A DNA stretch of 64,000 nt from Nissolia schottii (taxonomy: Eukaryota; Streptophyta; Magnoliopsida; Fabales; Fabaceae). Position numbers and translations under genes: made by a program. Below are positions 59,591-64,000 of the stretch, in pieces. Under the pieces are notes generated by a model. It was not told the origin of the DNA, searched no databases, and was given only the letters and a program-made list of their open reading frames with translations. Position 1 is the first letter of the stretch, and the number at the start of each line of letters is the position of its first letter. The stretch covers positions 273,833 through 337,832 of the forward strand of contig QANU01043002.1 in NCBI GenBank assembly GCA_003254905.1. Direction: 5' to 3'.

Positions 59591-61160
59591 AATATGAAGT
59601 AAAGGGCAAAGATGAAGCATCATATTATACATTAAAGTAAAGTAACCAGATGAAGTATCAAATTATTTTTAAATTGAATGAACTTTTTATGAGTTTAATC
59701 TATCTAATAGAAACTTTTAATTTACATAAAAAATTATTGAGTGAAGTAAGTGTACCATAACTTACTCTTAAAATTAATAAATCCACCCTCATATAAATAA
59801 GATTCATTTCTTTCTTTATTTTTTATCTTCCCTCCCTTCCTATCTTACCAACATCAAAACTTATTTCTTACTCACGTCCCAAACATAACTATTACAGTTA
59901 ACTTTATTCTATAATTTATTCTAAATTGGAATATAACCTATTGTCGGATGGGTCATTATTGAATCAAATATCAAATATGTGTTAAACAAGTGATTGAATC
60001 AAAAGAAATTAGATTAAGTTTGAAACCAGTTTAATCTACCTAACTCATCTTTTATTTACATCCCGCCCAGAGATGCATATGATTAGGGGGTGCATTTGTT
60101 TTAACTTTTAAAAAGAGTGCTTAAAAATTTAATTTTTTGATAACCTATTTTATTTATCTTCGGTTGAAAAACTGAAAATGGATATTTTAAAGATTTTTAT
60201 TATTTTCAAAATTTTAACTAAGTACATGAAAATTGATTTTTTTAAACCAAGAAAAGTGATTTTTTAGATAAATAAATTGTAACAAACACACTTTATGTCA
60301 ATAAGAGAGTCTTGAAAGTTGGACTTTTCTGGTTTTTGTTCTTCCTATGGGTTTTTGAAGTGGGTTTGACCCAATCCCTCATAAGTTGGATCACGAGAAC
60401 CCAAGTAAAATGAAAACAATAGTAATTTCATAGCCACTCATTTTCAAAGGGTATTGATACAACATGAGTATCGAATGAACACTTGATTATATGATATCAA
60501 ATTGAAAATTAGGTAGTGTCATAGTTAAAACTAAAGTTAGTCCCTTTCATTGTAGACACTAATTTTATTTTTGAGACATTTTTTTCAATTTTTTATGGGT
60601 TAATTATGTGACATTGATTATTTTTACACTTTTTTTTTTTCACTTTTGGATATTTTAAAGGGATTTAATTTGAAGACCCTAAAAGTGTAATAAAGTAGTG
60701 TACATAAGTTTTACTCATTTTTTAATCATATGCCAACACATCAACATCAATTAATTAGACAATGGTGTAAAAAAAAATTTATACTGTCAATGCATTAAAA
60801 TTATATTCATTTCAAAGGCATTTTGTTTTCCTTAAGCAATACCTCATTTTTTTTGGACATATTCGAGTTTGTGAATGAAATAAAACTAGCATTACAAAAA
60901 TTTTGTTTCATAATAGATCGAGCTGTTTGAAATAAATTAGGTGGATCCACTTCGATAAACTTCTAAAATTGGTAGTTTCTGTTAAAAGAAAATAGAGCTA
61001 AAAGTGAGATCCTTAAAGTACTATCCTTTCCTCTACATGCTCTTATCCCTCTTAATTTATTTTATTGTTCTTATTATTTAGTCAAATTTATTCTTTTATC
61101 TACTTTCTCTCTCTGTTTCTTTTTAGCAATCAATTTTTTATTTTCTAAGATTTTAAAATA
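59591..61160. other. AT-rich spacer, no gene seen
   Basis: No coding or RNA gene recognised; scattered AT-rich transposon-like sequence. Confidence 0.4.
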
Positions 61161-61408
61161 TCTTTCTATTTATAATATATAGGTGTAATTACTTTTTTTT
61201 TATTCATATCCCTAGTTATAGTGAAACATTTATTAGTATAGTGGATCAGAAGAGAGTAATAATTGTATTAAAAATAAAAATATATCTTTCTATTTATAAT
61301 ATATAGGTGTAATTACTTTTTTTTTATTCATATCCCTAGTTATAGTAAAACATTTATTAGTATAGTGGATCTGAAGAGAGTAATAATTGTATTAAAAATA
61401 GAAATATG
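61161..61408 (+). repeat. Recent tandem duplication, period 124 bp
   Basis: 'tctttctatttataatatat' begins at 61161 and again at 61285, and the following 120 bases are nearly identical (single changes such as gtgaaac/gtaaaac and atcagaag/atctgaag). The high identity points to a recent event. Confidence 0.9.
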
Positions 61409-62800
61409 TTATTTATATAGGAATAATTTGGTCAATTCATACTATTTTATGCATTTACTAATTTTTTTTTTGTTTTTCTTAATATTTGTAGTATTTGGTT
61501 TTTGACAGTTAAAATAGGACAGAGAGAATATCTTATGCATATATTTGTTAACATCTAAATTTATAATTTTAATTTCAATTTTTGGCAATTATACATATGA
61601 GTTGAATAGAAGGATAAATTAAACTAAAAGTATGGCTCTCAAATATTTCTCTTTGTTTTATGACCCAAAAGTTCTTTTTATTTTTTAGAGAATGCCCTAG
61701 TCTCTCACCATTTTTTAGGGAGACAAAATAGTTCATCACCATTTGAAGGGACAGTTAGACCCTCACCACACAAAAAAGGGACACGTCAATCCCTCATTTA
61801 ACTCACTGTTTATTAATTTGACTAAAATGTACATATGAGCGGTTAAGTTGTTGAGTTAGTTCCATTAACTCCAACCTAATATAAATGACGTTGTTGTGAC
61901 GCAGCTGCACCCCTATTTCTATGTATATGTGTCTTTGTAGTTCCTGTGTCTTTGTGATCTACATTGCTTCATTTTCTATGTCAGGTTAAATTTTGGGTTA
62001 AGACTATAACAAAACGACATTGTTTTATGTTAATGTGGAATTAACAAAGTTAGATTAGTGAATTAACCGTTCACATGGACATTTTGGGCAAGTTAGAGAG
62101 TTTTAAGCTAACTGAAGGACTCATATGTTTCCTTTAAATTGTGTCCCTAAAAATTGAGAAATTATTGTATATTGTTTGGGCAGATTTAATGCATACTTTA
62201 GGAGCATTTTCAACTATTTATTACTGAATTTTTTATATATTTTAAATATTATAATTCAAAATAAGTGACTAATAATGCATGTAAAACACACATTAGATGT
62301 GTTTTTAAAAACATACAAGAATTTCTCCTAAAGCTGGTGAAGAGCCCAATAGAGTATTTTGTCTATAATTTTGTTACTTTAAGAACTGAAGAAGAATATA
62401 TCTAATTATGAATTTTGTTAGGCATTGCTTTTAGAACACTAATAAGCAATCAAAGATGAAATATTTCAACTTTTATTTTTTCAATGTAAAATTTAAATTT
62501 CCTAATTATTTAGCTAGTGTCTTAGAAATACTAGATAGCAAAACCCTTTTAATTATTTATATAACATAGACTTGTCATAGGTGGTTGCGTTCAACGGCTA
62601 GTTCCAGGCTTTCCCACTACAACTCCAAGCGGTAGATTGTAGAAGAAGATAAGAAAGAAAGAGAGTTGACAGAGAAAGACTTCACCTGCTGTGGATGCAT
62701 GCGTGTTTTCCGACCGTTACCACTTGGCCCCACATCCAACGGCAACGTTCCAGACTTGTAGACAGCTGTGCCAGCCCAGCTTAGACACGCCTACGCGCTT
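61409..62800. other. Spacer upstream of the AGP gene
   Basis: No gene. 61640-61800 has 'ccctcaccac...agggac' motifs, with 'gtgtccctaaaaattgag' near 62141 possibly forming the other end of a MITE. 62580-62818 is GC-richer and is likely AGP promoter. Confidence 0.4.
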
Positions 62801-62818
62801 ACACGCGCTTTCACTCCT

Positions 62819-62827
62819 CTATAAATA
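62819..62827 (+). promoter_or_regulatory. TATA box of the AGP gene
   Basis: CTATAAATA lies 120 bp before the ATG, followed by a CT-rich leader and an (AATC)n run at 62881-62900 in the predicted 5' UTR. Confidence 0.75.
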
Positions 62828-62938
62828 CCCTCTCTGCCCTCACTCTTTCTCATCACCAATCTCTCCGCACTCTTGCACATCAATCAATCAATCAATCAAT
62901 CTCGCTCTCTGAATTTTCTCATCTTTTTTTCTTCTTCA

Positions 62939-63262
62939 ATGGCTCGCTCTATCTTGGTTTTGATGGTAGTGGCTGCGTTGTTGTTGAGCTGCGCTGTGGC
63001 TCAGTCTCCGGCTTTTTCTCCCGCCGGCGCTCCTCACAGGAAGTCCAAACATAATTCCTCGCTTGCACACTCCCCTGCCGCTTCGCCCGCCGCCGTGACC
63101 TCTCCCGAGTCGCCTGCCGGTGCTCCAGTCGCCTCTCCCTCATCCATCTCTGCTCCCCCATCCGGAGCGCCAGGACCAGCTCAGAACGCCGCCGTTCTCA
63201 ACCGATTCACCGTCGCTGCGTCTGCTGCCGTCGTCGTCTTCTCCGCGGCTTTGCTCAGCTAG
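62939..63262 (+). CDS. Classical arabinogalactan protein, GPI-anchored, 107 aa
   Basis: Single-exon ORF. Residues 1-22 are a signal peptide ending 'CAVAQ'. The mature region is Pro/Ala/Ser/Thr-rich with SP, AP and TS/SP pairs ('SPAASPAAVTSPESPAGAP', 'APPSGAPGPAQ') typical of hydroxyproline O-glycosylation. A short Lys/His-rich break (HRKSKHN) lies near 33. The last 20 or so residues are hydrophobic (VAASAAVVVFSAALLS), a GPI-anchor signal. The start at 62939 is chosen over an upstream in-frame ATG at 62873 because it begins the signal peptide directly and has a good context (CAATGGC). Classical AGPs sit on the outer plasma membrane and in the wall. The exact AGP number cannot be assigned. Confidence 0.9.
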   Translation: MARSILVLMVVAALLLSCAVAQSPAFSPAGAPHRKSKHNSSLAHSPAASPAAVTSPESPAGAPVASPSSISAPPSGAPGPAQNAAVLNRFTVAASAAVVVFSAALLS

Positions 63263-64000
63263 ATCTACTTTTAGCCCTAGGGATTTTTTAGACTTTTTTT
63301 TAATTGCGGTGCGTCATCATTATTATTATTATTATTTTTTGGGTTTTGGGATGCTCTGGTGTAATTTGTGATTCACCATTGATTTGATTATTATTTTGTT
63401 TATCCTATTTATTTATTTATTTGTTACTACTATTCTTGTGAATGAGATAGCGTTTCCTTTTGGTATAATTTTGATTCTATTATTTTTCGTTAATTTTATT
63501 TTATTCAATACTACACAATTTAAATTGTATAAATAATATAATACTAAAATGCAGGACTATTTGTCGTTTCTTCTTTTGTTATCGCAATGAAGGTGAGTTT
63601 TGATCTGTTTTGATTTGTTTTTACAAGATTTGAGTTTGAACTTTGATATAGCACAATTCATTTTGAGGGACAACAAAATCTTACTCAAACATTCGCCTTG
63701 CAGAAGCTTTTCCAATTGCCAAACCGATAATTACAGATCAATTTTTCTATTTCCATATAATAAACACTATTGGGTTTTGACAAACACAGTTTGTTTAGTA
63801 GAGTATCGGTGTGTCAAACAGGCAAACCATTTTAATGTTGGACAGATTTTATGGCATATCTGTCTAACGTGTTTATTGGTTCGTTAACCCAATTGTTGCT
63901 GGTACATTGACAGATTACTTACAAATGATTAGTTAACTTAGGAAATAATATTTTGGAAAAAAACCCGTCTCTCTTTTCCATTTTGATCAACTTTATCTCT
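63263..64000. other. AGP 3' flank, no further gene seen
   Basis: 3' UTR and AT-rich spacer. The 95-codon ORF at 63600-63887 has no recognisable domain or codon signature. Confidence 0.45.

Noticed and set aside
63600-63887. 95-codon plus ORF after the AGP gene
   Set aside because: No domain, signal peptide or homolog recognised; length is within chance expectation for this region.

Overview
This window is plant nuclear DNA, very probably from a legume. A soybean or close relative is likely, but that rests on protein resemblance and repeat style rather than a database match. Genes are multi-exon with GT-AG introns. Their products are plant-specific or plastid-targeted, and the spacers are AT-rich and packed with small transposons. 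There are no bacterial operons, CRISPR arrays or recognisable tRNA/rRNA genes. A run of 227 Ns at 52152-52378 is an assembly gap.

Layout: 1-5.4 kb is a dead Mutator-like element (MULE) whose transposase remnant is followed by a plant mobile domain (PMD) remnant. 6.07-6.77 kb is degenerate telomere-like repeat (TTTAGGG), and 7.19-7.42 kb is an array of small palindromes. 8.07-11.5 kb (minus) is a nuclear poly(A)-binding protein gene, PABN. 12.0-15.8 kb (minus) is a broken ABCG half-transporter pseudogene interrupted by repeats. 15.8-20.9 kb is repeat-rich spacer. 20.98-23.78 kb (plus) is an intact DNMT2/TRDMT1 tRNA cytosine-5 methyltransferase. 23.8-29.5 kb is repeat-rich spacer. 29.63-38.70 kb (plus) is a complete 20-exon MCM9 helicase gene with a perfect E2F palindrome just upstream. 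39.76-43.10 kb (minus) is a four-exon plastid 2-oxoglutarate/malate translocator (DiT1). 43.1-54.9 kb is a long repeat-rich spacer with hairpin MITEs, a non-LTR RNase H fragment, a telomere-repeat microinsertion, an LTR-like segment and the gap. 54.99-58.28 kb (plus) is RIBA1, the bifunctional riboflavin biosynthesis enzyme. 62.94-63.26 kb (plus) is a single-exon arabinogalactan protein.

Exon boundaries for the five spliced genes were read directly from splice sites. Each gives an uninterrupted frame: PABN 197 aa, DNMT2 387 aa, MCM9 661 aa, DiT1 558 aa, RIBA1 540 aa. The genes are ordinary housekeeping neighbours and do not form a pathway. DiT1 (2-oxoglutarate for ammonia assimilation) and RIBA1 (flavin supply) are both plastid metabolism; MCM9 acts in nuclear DNA recombination and repair.

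I found no convincing wholly new system. The observations most worth checking are the apparent loss of the usual PABN start codon (ATT in place of ATG), the E2F palindrome at MCM9, the palindrome array at 7.2 kb, the telomere-repeat insertion flanked by a 36-bp duplication at 47.6 kb, and several MITE families present more than once, some with target-site duplications and some inside introns.
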